From Enterobacter_D sp963521185 (GTDB taxonomy: Bacteria; Pseudomonadota; Gammaproteobacteria; Enterobacterales; Enterobacteriaceae), in the NCBI GenBank assembly GCA_963521185.1, contig CAUQTV010000003.1, forward strand, positions 310,001 through 374,000: DNA of 64,000 nt, given 5' to 3'. Within the stretch, counting starts at the first letter, position 1, and each line of letters begins with the position of its first letter. The notes under the pieces were generated by a model. That model worked only from the letters and a program-made list of their open reading frames with translations. It did no database searches and had not been told where the DNA came from. This document shows, piece after piece, positions 1-7,424 of this stretch. Made by a program: the position numbers and the translations under genes.

Positions 1-59
1 TCGACGTATAAATATCCATTATATTAGCAAGCTAATTATTTTTTTCATGCGATGTTTAT

Positions 60-698
60 ATGAAATTCGATACGCGCTTAACGCCTGCCACCGTTGTGAT
101 GGCCCTGTTTTGTTTGTTGCCGCCTTTTTTGCCGGGTATGTCGTTCCCGCTTTATCACGGGATCGCTGTTTCCTGTGTGGAAAATGCACAGGCGCTGTGG
201 CTCTTTTTCTGCCTTATGTTTACCCTAAATTTTGTGCATAAAACGCGGTTAATGGCCGGGCCGAAACTGTTCTGGCTGTGGTCTGCCGCATGGTGGCTGG
301 TGTTGTTTGGCCGCAGCACCAGTTGGGGACGCGATTATTTCCCTGAAGGCCCGCGGTTGCTGTTTCGCATCATTTCTGTGCTGCTTATTGCAGCCCTTGT
401 TTTGCCGGTCTTCTTCTCGCCGCTCTTAAGAAAAGAAATCCTTTATCGGCTTCGCAATGACAGCCTGCTTATCTGGACGTTTTCATTAGTGGTGCTGACC
501 TTTCTCATTGCCGATACCGTTGAGCATCATCGCCTGCTGTCGTTTATATTTCTGCGCGATTTAAGCTATCAGGATTTGACGGAAGAACTGTATGAATTTC
601 CCTTCATGATAGGCCTGTTCTGCGTTGCCTGGGATTTGATGCAAAAGGAAAAGCACGCGAATGAGGTAATCGGTACGACGCCGTTAAGTGCGTCTTAG
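60..698 (+). CDS. Multi-pass inner-membrane protein of unknown function
   Basis: I do not recognise this 212-residue protein. Hydrophobic stretches at roughly residues 10-32, 40-58, 70-84, 97-118, 133-151 and 180-192 suggest about six membrane segments, with an aromatic patch (WLWSAAWWLVLFGR) near residues 72-85. The ribosome binding site before the ATG is poor and the upstream DNA is AT-rich, so the start is uncertain. It converges on the dlt operon and shares a terminator with it, so a functional link is only positional. Confidence 0.75.
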   Translation: MKFDTRLTPATVVMALFCLLPPFLPGMSFPLYHGIAVSCVENAQALWLFFCLMFTLNFVHKTRLMAGPKLFWLWSAAWWLVLFGRSTSWGRDYFPEGPRLLFRIISVLLIAALVLPVFFSPLLRKEILYRLRNDSLLIWTFSLVVLTFLIADTVEHHRLLSFIFLRDLSYQDLTEELYEFPFMIGLFCVAWDLMQKEKHANEVIGTTPLSAS

Positions 699-707
699 CC
701 CCATAAA

Positions 708-737
708 AAAGACCCCAGGCACAGGCCCAGGGTCTTT
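708..737. terminator. Bidirectional intrinsic terminator
   Basis: The inverted repeat AAAGACCC (708-715) / GGGTCTTT (730-737) lies between two convergent genes. A-rich DNA on the left and T residues on the right let it act on both strands. Confidence 0.75.
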
Positions 738-752
738 CCACTCTTTTACAGG

Positions 753-974
753 CTACCCGCGATGCTCTTCAATGTACTGCGCTAAATCCGCCGGGGTTTT
801 CAGCACGGTGGCGACGTCGGTGGGGGCGATTGTGCAGCCGTAGACGTCCTGAACTTCCAGCACCATATCCACCGCCAGAATCGAGTCGAGAATATCGGAC
901 GCAATCAGCTCATCGTGGAAACCCACTTTGCGGGATAAGATCTTTTCAAACAGCGCGAGAATGTCGTTTTCCAT
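753..974 (-). CDS. dltC: D-alanyl (aminoacyl) carrier protein DltC
   Basis: This small acyl-carrier-type protein carries the aminoacyl group as a phosphopantetheine thioester between DltA and the membrane acyltransferase DltB. With the start used here it has 73 residues. Ser31 in the motif LDSILAVD is the expected phosphopantetheine site. An ATG at 992 overlaps the dltA stop, but the ATG at 974 has an AGGA sequence 6-7 bases upstream and gives the usual family length. It is the last gene of the dltD-X-B-A-C operon. A generic acyl carrier is the alternative, but the neighbours make DltC most likely. Confidence 0.85.
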   Translation of the reverse strand: MENDILALFEKILSRKVGFHDELIASDILDSILAVDMVLEVQDVYGCTIAPTDVATVLKTPADLAQYIEEHRG

Positions 975-991
975 TATTTTTCCTGGGATCA

Positions 992-2425
992 TCAGTGTGT
1001 ACGGGCATGGGTGTCGAGCAATTTACGGTCAATTTTGCCGTTCGGATTAAGCGGCAACGCGTCTTTAATAATGATCTGAGAAGGCACCATATAGTGTGGG
1101 ATCACCGCCGAGAGCGATGCTCTGATCGCTTCCGGTTCTAGCTGGGTTACGCAAAACGCGGCAATACGCAGCACACCGCCGCCGGATTTCATCAGCGGCA
1201 GCACCACGGCTTCGTGGATGCCGGACATCGCCAGCAGGCGGTTCTCAATTTCATTAATTTCAATACGGTAGCCGTTCAGTTTGATCTGGCTGTCGTTGCG
1301 GCCCTGGCAGTAAAGCAGCCCATCCTCATAGCCCAAATCACCGGTGCGGTAGCCCCGGAACGGCTCATTTTCACGGTGCAGCAGTTTCTGCGCGTTCTCT
1401 TCGGCAAGGCCCAGATAGCCGCGCATCACGTTTTTGCCCCAAATGATCAGCTCGCCGTCAGGGGTAATTTCCATATGGGAATCCGGCATCATCGCACCGA
1501 CGGGCAGCAGATCGTTGTCGCTGTGCAGAATGTCGTCGGTAATCTCTATCACCGTGGTGGCGATAGTGGCTTCCGTGGGGCCATAAGCATTGAGAATTTT
1601 GGCGTGCGGGAAGCGGCGGCGCAGCTGTTTGACCAGCGCTTTATTCAGCACCTCGCCGATAAACACGAACACGCCAAGGGCAGGCAGATAATTACTGTTG
1701 AACTCAGGGGAAAGCAGCTTCTGGTAAGCAAATGACGGCGTCGAAACCCATACGGAAACCGCGTTATCTTTCAGGCGCGCAAGCCAGTGCTCAGCGGCGA
1801 TATCCTCTTTGGCGTTCAGCACAATGTGCCCGCCGGTCGCCAGGTTTGCCAGCAGCGGAATAAGCGACAAATCAAAGCTGAACACCGCATGGTTCATCAG
1901 CACCGGGCGCTCAGGCAGCGAAAAATCTTCGCGCACCCATTTCATAAAATGCCACAGGCTCTCACGCCCAATCTGCACGCCTTTTGGCTTACCGGTGCTG
2001 CCGGACGTGAACATGATGTAGGCCAGATCCGGCTCCGCCAGCACCGCGCCCGCCTCAGCCGTTTTCACAAACGCCTGGGTTACCACGTCGTAGTAGTAAG
2101 GTGCCTGGGCAAGCTGGCAAATCTCATTTAGCCGCGCCTGCGGGTAGATACAGTCCACCGGAATGTACGGAATGTTGTGCAGCAGGCAGCTGTAAATCGC
2201 CACCGCAAACTCAGCCTGCTGATGGCCGTAGAGCACAACGGGCACGCCCGCAGGCTGCTGGCAGCGCTGATAGCGCTCTACCCAGTCATTTACGGCGACG
2301 GACAGCGCCTGCCAGCTGAGCGCGCGATCGCTTCCGCTTACCGCCAGCTGGTGCGGGTTAGCGGGATCGCACAAAGCCGCGCGCAGGAAATCGTGCAGTT
2401 CTTGAAGTTCGGCGTTAGGGTTCAT
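992..2425 (-). CDS. dltA: D-alanine--carrier protein ligase DltA
   Basis: An adenylation enzyme of the AMP-binding family (477 residues) that activates an amino acid with ATP and loads it on DltC. The phosphate-binding loop FTSGSTGKPKG is at residues 139-149, the A-site AYGPTE motif follows near residue 280, and the C-terminal catalytic lysine is in NPNGKIDRK (Lys464). Gram-positive DltA proteins carry Cys in an FCGE motif that helps select D-alanine. Here the motif reads FIGE, with Ile257 in that position, so amino-acid selectivity may differ. It overlaps the dltB stop codon (ATGA), which suggests translational coupling. Confidence 0.9.
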   Translation of the reverse strand: MNPNAELQELHDFLRAALCDPANPHQLAVSGSDRALSWQALSVAVNDWVERYQRCQQPAGVPVVLYGHQQAEFAVAIYSCLLHNIPYIPVDCIYPQARLNEICQLAQAPYYYDVVTQAFVKTAEAGAVLAEPDLAYIMFTSGSTGKPKGVQIGRESLWHFMKWVREDFSLPERPVLMNHAVFSFDLSLIPLLANLATGGHIVLNAKEDIAAEHWLARLKDNAVSVWVSTPSFAYQKLLSPEFNSNYLPALGVFVFIGEVLNKALVKQLRRRFPHAKILNAYGPTEATIATTVIEITDDILHSDNDLLPVGAMMPDSHMEITPDGELIIWGKNVMRGYLGLAEENAQKLLHRENEPFRGYRTGDLGYEDGLLYCQGRNDSQIKLNGYRIEINEIENRLLAMSGIHEAVVLPLMKSGGGVLRIAAFCVTQLEPEAIRASLSAVIPHYMVPSQIIIKDALPLNPNGKIDRKLLDTHARTH

Positions 2426-3540
2426 AGGGGTGACATTCCACTGAAGATGTAAAGGGAGGTTGCGGCGCTTCCCAGCGTCAGAAATCGTCCCAAAAATTGG
2501 CTGACCGGATGCGAAAGCGCGTGCGTGAGCCGAGGGCTACGTTTGGCGGTCCACACCAGCATGTTGTGCGCAACGGAAATTAAGCCAAACAGCGCACCGC
2601 TTACCACGTAATGGCGCTCCAGTCCGTTCCACGCGCCCATGCAAAACAGAGTGCAGAAAATGCCGATATTCTGCGCCAGCGTCTTGTTCTGACGGAAAAA
2701 ATCCAGTTTCATCAGGTTCATATAGGTAGGCATAAACACCACGTCCCTCAGCCATTCAGAGAGGCTGATGTGGAAGCGTCGCCAGAAATCCTGTGGGTTT
2801 TTCGCCAGAAAAGGCAGGTTGAAGTTGGCCGGAATCGAAAGGCCAAACAGACGGCCCGCCCCGATCGCCATATTGCTGTAGCCCGCAAAATCGAAATAGA
2901 GATAGGCGCTGTAGGCCAGCGACATCACCACGCCGACGCTGAGGCTAAACGGGCGATGGCTCCAGGACGTGATCACCAGGTTATCGATAAGCATCGCCAG
3001 CAAAAATTTCTGAATAATGCCGGTGATAATCTGCTCAACGGCGGTTAAAAACGCCTCGCGGGTGAGCGCGAACAACGGCTTGTTAATGTCAGTGATCCAC
3101 GTGCGCCAGCGGTACATGGGGCCGGCGAGGAGGGTAAAAGGCATAAAGAGATAACAGACGTAATGCAAAAAATTGTTGCCGTCTTTTTTACCCCGGTAGA
3201 GCAACACGTCAATGGCGCGAAAGGTCATAAAAGATAAGCCGATCATACCGAGATGGTGATTAAGGTGCAGTTTCACCAAAAACATCGGCAGCAGCGTCAG
3301 GCTGACCGCCTGCCATGTTTTTAACACGCCTTTTTCTTTTAGCGTGATGAGAACGTAAAAGGCGCAAAATACCGCTACCGGGACAAGATAGTCGCCCTGG
3401 AAAATATACCCCCAGCCGACAGCGGCAAGCACCGAAAAGGCGGATAAATAGGTCAGTCGGTAGCGAAGGACGCGGTTAATCAGCGCAAACAGCAGCGCGG
3501 ATGAAAACAAAAAGAAAAAAAAGGTGCCAGAACTGTACAT
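2422..3540 (-). CDS. dltB: MBOAT-family membrane acyltransferase DltB
   Basis: A 372-residue polytopic membrane O-acyltransferase. It is expected to take the aminoacyl group from DltC at the inner face of the membrane and pass it outward for transfer to a cell-envelope polymer. The family motif FWRRFHISLSEWLRD is at about residues 250-265. The conserved histidine lies in NGLERHY, matching the NG(x)n-H-Y region of MBOAT enzymes. The protein starts 10 bases after the DltX-like ORF and overlaps dltA by 4 bases. In a Gram-negative cell the acceptor cannot be teichoic acid, so lipopolysaccharide, peptidoglycan or a periplasmic glycan is a reasonable guess. Confidence 0.88.
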   Translation of the reverse strand: MYSSGTFFFFLFSSALLFALINRVLRYRLTYLSAFSVLAAVGWGYIFQGDYLVPVAVFCAFYVLITLKEKGVLKTWQAVSLTLLPMFLVKLHLNHHLGMIGLSFMTFRAIDVLLYRGKKDGNNFLHYVCYLFMPFTLLAGPMYRWRTWITDINKPLFALTREAFLTAVEQIITGIIQKFLLAMLIDNLVITSWSHRPFSLSVGVVMSLAYSAYLYFDFAGYSNMAIGAGRLFGLSIPANFNLPFLAKNPQDFWRRFHISLSEWLRDVVFMPTYMNLMKLDFFRQNKTLAQNIGIFCTLFCMGAWNGLERHYVVSGALFGLISVAHNMLVWTAKRSPRLTHALSHPVSQFLGRFLTLGSAATSLYIFSGMSPL

Positions 3541-3549
3541 CTTTTATCC

Positions 3550-3672
3550 TCAAAATTTTTGATATTCGAAGTGCACTTTTAAATTCATGCTGTCATCAAC
3601 CGACGACCACGCCACGATGGTTACCGCCAGAAAGAAATAAAGAAAAAAGAGGCGCAGGGCATATTTCATCAT
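3550..3672 (-). CDS. dltX: DltX-like 40-residue membrane microprotein
   Basis: This ORF starts at an ATGA overlap with the dltD stop and ends 9 bases before dltB. The protein begins MMKYALRLFFLYFFLAVTIV, a single membrane helix, and continues with a polar stretch to the C-terminal sequence HFEYQKF. The last six residues fit FxYxxF, the C-terminal motif I recall for DltX of Gram-positive dlt operons, which takes part in aminoacyl transfer. Size, single helix, C-terminal motif and operon position all agree with DltX. It is divergent in sequence and would be missed by most gene callers because of its length. Confidence 0.8.
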   Translation of the reverse strand: MMKYALRLFFLYFFLAVTIVAWSSVDDSMNLKVHFEYQKF

Positions 3673-4808
3673 TTAAAACTCTCCGCAATAAAACGATCCA
3701 TTGGCACCCACGCCAGCTCACTCGGGTGCAGGCGATCCCAGTTCCAGCCGTTGTGATAGGGCTGCGCATACATATCGAAAAAGGGCACCTGGTTCTGTGT
3801 CAGGATGGCCTGAAGCTGTTTATCCACCGGTCGGAATGTCTCTGTGTTGCTTAATGCCCACGGATTGATGGCATCGACAATCACCACCACCTGAACGTGG
3901 CGCGATTTCAGCATCGCTATGGTCTGACGAAAGACCGCCATCTGTTTTGGCATCACCGGCACATCGTCCCACAGCTCTTTTGTGTCGCCTGGCGCGTATT
4001 CCGTCTTGTCCATCCACATCGTCGCGGCGCTCTGCCCGCGCACTTTATTGAGTTCAACGGCGTGCGCCAGCTCGCGATCCCAGTCCGGGGCGATAGTGGC
4101 GGCAGGCTGCGCAGGCCACGACCGCACGGGCTGCGGGGTGATGTTGAGCAGGGCCAGCCAGTCGTTTTTGATCATCGTGCAAAAGTTCGCGAACTGATAG
4201 CTCACTTCCTGCCAGATAAGGTTCAGGTTGCGGCCATAAATGTTCAGTTCGGCAAAGCTTAAGTGGCTGATATCGTCTTTATTTTTAATATGATGCAGGT
4301 AATGGGTCAGCAGCGGGCGTGCCTGCGGATCCTGCATTAAGGGATCAAAAATAGCCGCCGGAAAATGGTCAGCGAAAATGGTCGGCGGAATACCATCAGA
4401 ATAAAAACTGTCGGGTGCAATCAGTAGAACGACCTTGCTGTTTGCATTAAGGTCATTCTTAAAGCGTGAGAGCAGCAAAAATTGCGTCACGTCATCAATA
4501 AACGCATCGCCATAGGCGACAACGGGCCGGTGTAACTGCTTGTTGAAGTAATTATAAACGGCGTAATGTTCATCTTCTGAGGTGGCAACTTCAGACGCGC
4601 CGATAAAGAAAATCGCATTTCCTTTCAGGGCATGGGAAATAGTGGCGATTTTTTCCGCGCGTTCTTTTGGCGTACCTTCCATTGTTTTAATCAGCGGCTG
4701 AAAGGTAAGCGGCGAATCAAAACCTGTGGCCAGCGGGTGAGCGCACAGCAACAAAATGGCAAGGCCCGCCATCAGAAGATGTAGGGGGAGGCTATTTTTT
4801 ATTTTCAT
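3669..4808 (-). CDS. dltD: DltD-like aminoacyl transferase
   Basis: A 379-residue protein with an N-terminal membrane helix (about residues 7-24) and a periplasmic SGNH/GDSL-type domain. DltD is thought to act outside the membrane in the final transfer of the aminoacyl group to the polymer. The nucleophile Ser72 is in IGASE, and the C-terminal D-x-x-H pair is Asp358/His361 in NWDRLHPSE. It is the first gene of the operon; Gram-positive operons usually put dltD last. The stop codon overlaps the start of the DltX-like ORF. The upstream 225 bases are AT-rich and hold the probable operon promoter, not precisely located. Confidence 0.85.
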   Translation of the reverse strand: MKIKNSLPLHLLMAGLAILLLCAHPLATGFDSPLTFQPLIKTMEGTPKERAEKIATISHALKGNAIFFIGASEVATSEDEHYAVYNYFNKQLHRPVVAYGDAFIDDVTQFLLLSRFKNDLNANSKVVLLIAPDSFYSDGIPPTIFADHFPAAIFDPLMQDPQARPLLTHYLHHIKNKDDISHLSFAELNIYGRNLNLIWQEVSYQFANFCTMIKNDWLALLNITPQPVRSWPAQPAATIAPDWDRELAHAVELNKVRGQSAATMWMDKTEYAPGDTKELWDDVPVMPKQMAVFRQTIAMLKSRHVQVVVIVDAINPWALSNTETFRPVDKQLQAILTQNQVPFFDMYAQPYHNGWNWDRLHPSELAWVPMDRFIAESFK

Positions 4809-4975
4809 TATAAAAGTAAAATTATCTGGTGTTAATTTGTTTAAAAATTGTGATTTTTATAGTGGAAGACAAATTGAGTTCTTCGTATCGAATACTCTAT
4901 ACCAGATGAATGATAAAGGATGAGCGTTGCCGTGTAACGGTTTGTACAGCACTGTTGTTATTAAAAAAAGGCAAA

Positions 4976-5007
4976 AAAAGGGCCGTGAAAAAATTCACGG
5001 CCCTTTT
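4976..5007 (-). terminator. Intrinsic terminator of the DUF1471 gene
   Basis: A perfect 14-bp stem, AAAAGGGCCGTGAA (4976-4989) with TTCACGGCCCTTTT (4994-5007), has a 4-base loop. On the minus strand it is followed by a run of T, 27 bases after the stop codon of the 69-residue gene. Confidence 0.9.
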
Positions 5008-5033
5008 GTCAAAGAGGGATTTTAGCGCGCGGC

Positions 5034-5243
5034 TTATTTGGTCAGTTCAGCGGTCATGTGAACGTTGTTGTTGGTATTGGCTTCGGTGATTTTGTAAGAC
5101 GCACCGGCTTTTTCAGCCTGGGCGGCAATTTTCGCTTCAGCGTCGTCTAGGGTTGAAGCACTGGCGGTAACGCTCTGGGCGAAAGCACCAAAAGACATCA
5201 GAGAGAGGGCAGCAACAGCGGCAAAAGTTTTGATCGATTTCAT
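5034..5243 (-). CDS. DUF1471 (YdgH/BhsA/McbA-type) small periplasmic protein
   Basis: A 69-residue protein with a clear Sec signal peptide (MKSIKTFAAVAALSLMSFGAFA, with A-F-A before the cleavage site) and a mature part of about 46 residues typical of the DUF1471 family. Enterobacteria encode many such proteins, linked to stress, biofilm and surface properties; this one cannot be assigned to a named paralogue. A good AAGGAA ribosome binding site precedes the ATG. It has its own terminator and a CRP site about 100 bases upstream, so it is probably a monocistron under catabolite control. Confidence 0.85.
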   Translation of the reverse strand: MKSIKTFAAVAALSLMSFGAFAQSVTASASTLDDAEAKIAAQAEKAGASYKITEANTNNNVHMTAELTK

Positions 5244-5338
5244 GGTCGTATTCCTTAATTTATCTGTTCGTTACCGGCGGTATGCCGGAAGGTTGTTCGT
5301 TGTCGTTATTAATTAACGATCGATAGGAATATGATAGA

Positions 5339-5354
5339 TGTGATCTGGGTCACA
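5339..5354. promoter_or_regulatory. CRP binding site, full consensus half-sites
   Basis: TGTGA-TCTGGG-TCACA matches both CRP half-sites exactly. The centre is about 103 bases upstream of the DUF1471 start codon, a normal distance for an activator site when the leader is 40-60 bases. The next leftward gene on the other side ends at 5479, so the DUF1471 gene is the only sensible target. Confidence 0.75.
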
Positions 5355-5430
5355 CGTCAAATGTTTTTTTAACGAGCGTTAAGATAATTTATAAGCGGTT
5401 GTTTTTCAGTGGCATACCGCGTGCAGGCGT

Positions 5431-5455
5431 GCACCTTCTCAAAAAGAGAAGGTGC
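5431..5455. repeat. 10-bp palindrome without a T tract
   Basis: GCACCTTCTC and GAGAAGGTGC are perfect arms around AAAAA, 24 bases after the stop of the ABC ATPase gene. No T run follows on either strand. It may be an mRNA-end stabiliser or a relative of the CCCTCTC/GAGAGGG palindromes at 42744, 52554, 58044 and 58497. Confidence 0.5.
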
Positions 5456-5478
5456 CGTAAGGGAAATGCACAGGGAGA

Positions 5479-6540
5479 TCAGTTCAGACGCTGGCCGCTG
5501 GTGGCGTCAAACAGGTGGGCGAAACGCGCATCCGGTAACACCTGGAGCGTTTGTCCGGCGCGCGCGTCAACGCGCTGGTGGAAAAGGGTGGTGACCCGGT
5601 GCTGACCGATATCAAGCATAATCTGCGTCTCCGAACCGGTCGGCTCCACCACATTGACGTGGGCGTTAATACTGCCGCGCTCATGCAACACAAAGTGCTG
5701 GGGCCGAATGCCATACAGCACGCGCTGCCCGGCTTTTTGCTGCGGGGAGTCCGCTACCGGCAGGCGCAGGCCGTCGTCAGTCACCACCACGCCCGCGCGC
5801 TCCAGCCTGCCGGAAAACAGGTTCATTGACGGCGAGCCAATAAAGCCCGCCACAAACGCGTTCGCCGGGCGATCGTAAAGCTCCAGCGGCGTGCCGACCT
5901 GCTCGATATGACCGTTTTTTAACACCACAATGCGATCCGCCATGGTCATGGCTTCCACCTGATCGTGCGTCACATAAATCATGGTGGTGTTCAGCCGCTG
6001 ATGTAACGCTTTGATCTCCGTGCGCAGCTCCACGCGCAGTTTGGCGTCGAGATTAGAGAGCGGCTCATCGAATAAAAACAGGCGTGGCTGGCGCAAAATG
6101 GCGCGCCCCATCGCCACACGCTGACGCTGTCCGCCGGAGAGCTGAGCGGGCCTGCGTTCCAGCAGCGGCGTCAGGCCAAGCGTCTCAGCCACCTTCGCCA
6201 CCTGCTGCGCAATCGCCGTTTTCTCAAGGCCCTGCATTTTCAGCGAAAAGCCCAGATTCCCGGCCACCGTCATGTGCGGGTAGAGCGCATAGTTTTGAAA
6301 CACCATCGCCATATTGCGATCCTGCGGCGAGAGGTCGTTAATGGGTTCGTTGTCGAGACGCAGCTCGCCGTCGGTCACGCTGTCCAGTCCCGCTATCATG
6401 CGCAGCAGCGTCGATTTACCGCAGCCGGAGGGGCCAACCAGCGCGATAAACTCGCCGTGGTGAATCGCGAGATTCAGCTTGTGAATGATGGTGTGATCGT
6501 CGAATTTCTTCGTAATGTCGTGCAGTGTCAGCGTTGCCAT
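5479..6540 (-). CDS. MalK/UgpC-type ABC importer ATPase
   Basis: The 353-residue ATPase subunit energises the importer encoded just upstream in the same operon. Walker A GPSGCGKST is at residues 36-44, the signature LSGGQRQRVAMGRA near 133-147, Walker B LFLFDEP follows, and the C-terminal third is the OB-fold/TOBE extension typical of MalK-like subunits that serve carbohydrate importers. The start has an AAGGA site. It lies 5 bases after the permease gene. MalK and UgpC homologues often serve several transporters, so the substrate cannot be read from this subunit. Confidence 0.9.
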   Translation of the reverse strand: MATLTLHDITKKFDDHTIIHKLNLAIHHGEFIALVGPSGCGKSTLLRMIAGLDSVTDGELRLDNEPINDLSPQDRNMAMVFQNYALYPHMTVAGNLGFSLKMQGLEKTAIAQQVAKVAETLGLTPLLERRPAQLSGGQRQRVAMGRAILRQPRLFLFDEPLSNLDAKLRVELRTEIKALHQRLNTTMIYVTHDQVEAMTMADRIVVLKNGHIEQVGTPLELYDRPANAFVAGFIGSPSMNLFSGRLERAGVVVTDDGLRLPVADSPQQKAGQRVLYGIRPQHFVLHERGSINAHVNVVEPTGSETQIMLDIGQHRVTTLFHQRVDARAGQTLQVLPDARFAHLFDATSGQRLN

Positions 6541-6545
6541 TGTGT

Positions 6546-7424
6546 TTAATCCTTAAGTCCGCCAGCCGTAAGCCCATGAACCAGATAGCGTCGCACCAGC
6601 AGCGTAAAGGCCACTACCGGCAGCATCACCAGCGTGCCGCTGGCGGCGATTTTGCTCCACTCCCAGCCTTCGTACTGCATGAAGTTCACGATCGCCACCG
6701 GGGCGGTGATCGCCTGAGTGCGGGTTAAAATCAGCGCGTAGAAAAAGTCATTCCAGGAGAAGATGAAGCAGAGAATGGCCGTTGCCGCCAGACCGGGTTT
6801 GACCAGCGGCAGGGAGATGGTCCAGAAGCTGCGCCACAGCGAGCAGCCGTCCATCCACGAGGCTTCTTCAAGCGACACGGGAATGGCGGCGAAAAAGGTC
6901 TGCATCAGCCAGATCACAATCGCCAGGTTAAAGGTCAGGTAGACGATTGACAGACCCATCACCGTGTCGAGCAGGCCGAGCCAGCGCCAGGCAAGAAAGA
7001 ACGGAATGGTGAAGGCGATGGGCGGGGCCATGCGCGTCACGAGGATCCACAGCGCCACCTGCGCCCGCGCGCGAAAACGCCAGCGCGTCAGCACCCACGC
7101 GGCAGGCACGCCGAGCAGCAGCGAGAACAGCGTCGAAAGGCAACTGACCAGCAGGCTATTCCCGAACGGCTGCAAAAAATTTCCGGCGATCAGCGCGCGA
7201 AACGCGTCCAGCGTCGGCGTAAACCACAGCGTTAAATCAAAGGCTTCCATCGCCGGGCGAAACGACATCACCACCATCCACAGAAACGGCGAGAGGATCG
7301 CCAGCATCAGGATCAGCGCCAGCAGCGGCTTGGCGCGGGCGAGGGTAAAAGTTTTGCGTCGTGATGCGCGGCGGATGCGGCCCGACAACACCGGCTGCCG
7401 ATCGTCAGTTTGCTGTATGGTCAT
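6546..7424 (-). CDS. MalG-type ABC permease
   Basis: The second inner-membrane permease of the importer, 292 residues from the ATG at 7424. A longer reading to 7445 exists, but only the 7424 ATG has a GGTGGGA-type ribosome binding site. It has about six membrane segments. The EAA loop that docks on the ATPase reads EEASWMDGCSLWRSFWTISL in the C-terminal half. It overlaps the upstream permease gene by 20 bases, consistent with coupled translation. Confidence 0.9.
   Translation of the reverse strand: MTIQQTDDRQPVLSGRIRRASRRKTFTLARAKPLLALILMLAILSPFLWMVVMSFRPAMEAFDLTLWFTPTLDAFRALIAGNFLQPFGNSLLVSCLSTLFSLLLGVPAAWVLTRWRFRARAQVALWILVTRMAPPIAFTIPFFLAWRWLGLLDTVMGLSIVYLTFNLAIVIWLMQTFFAAIPVSLEEASWMDGCSLWRSFWTISLPLVKPGLAATAILCFIFSWNDFFYALILTRTQAITAPVAIVNFMQYEGWEWSKIAASGTLVMLPVVAFTLLVRRYLVHGLTAGGLKD

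Noticed and set aside
24..47. Weak stem TTAG/CTAA followed by TTATTTTTTT at the window start
   Set aside because: Four base pairs only; could be a terminator of a gene outside the window, but too weak to call.
4809..4860. PhoP-box-like TGTTTA sequence before dltD
   Set aside because: Only one half-site fits; the second, 11 bases away, matches at about half of its positions.
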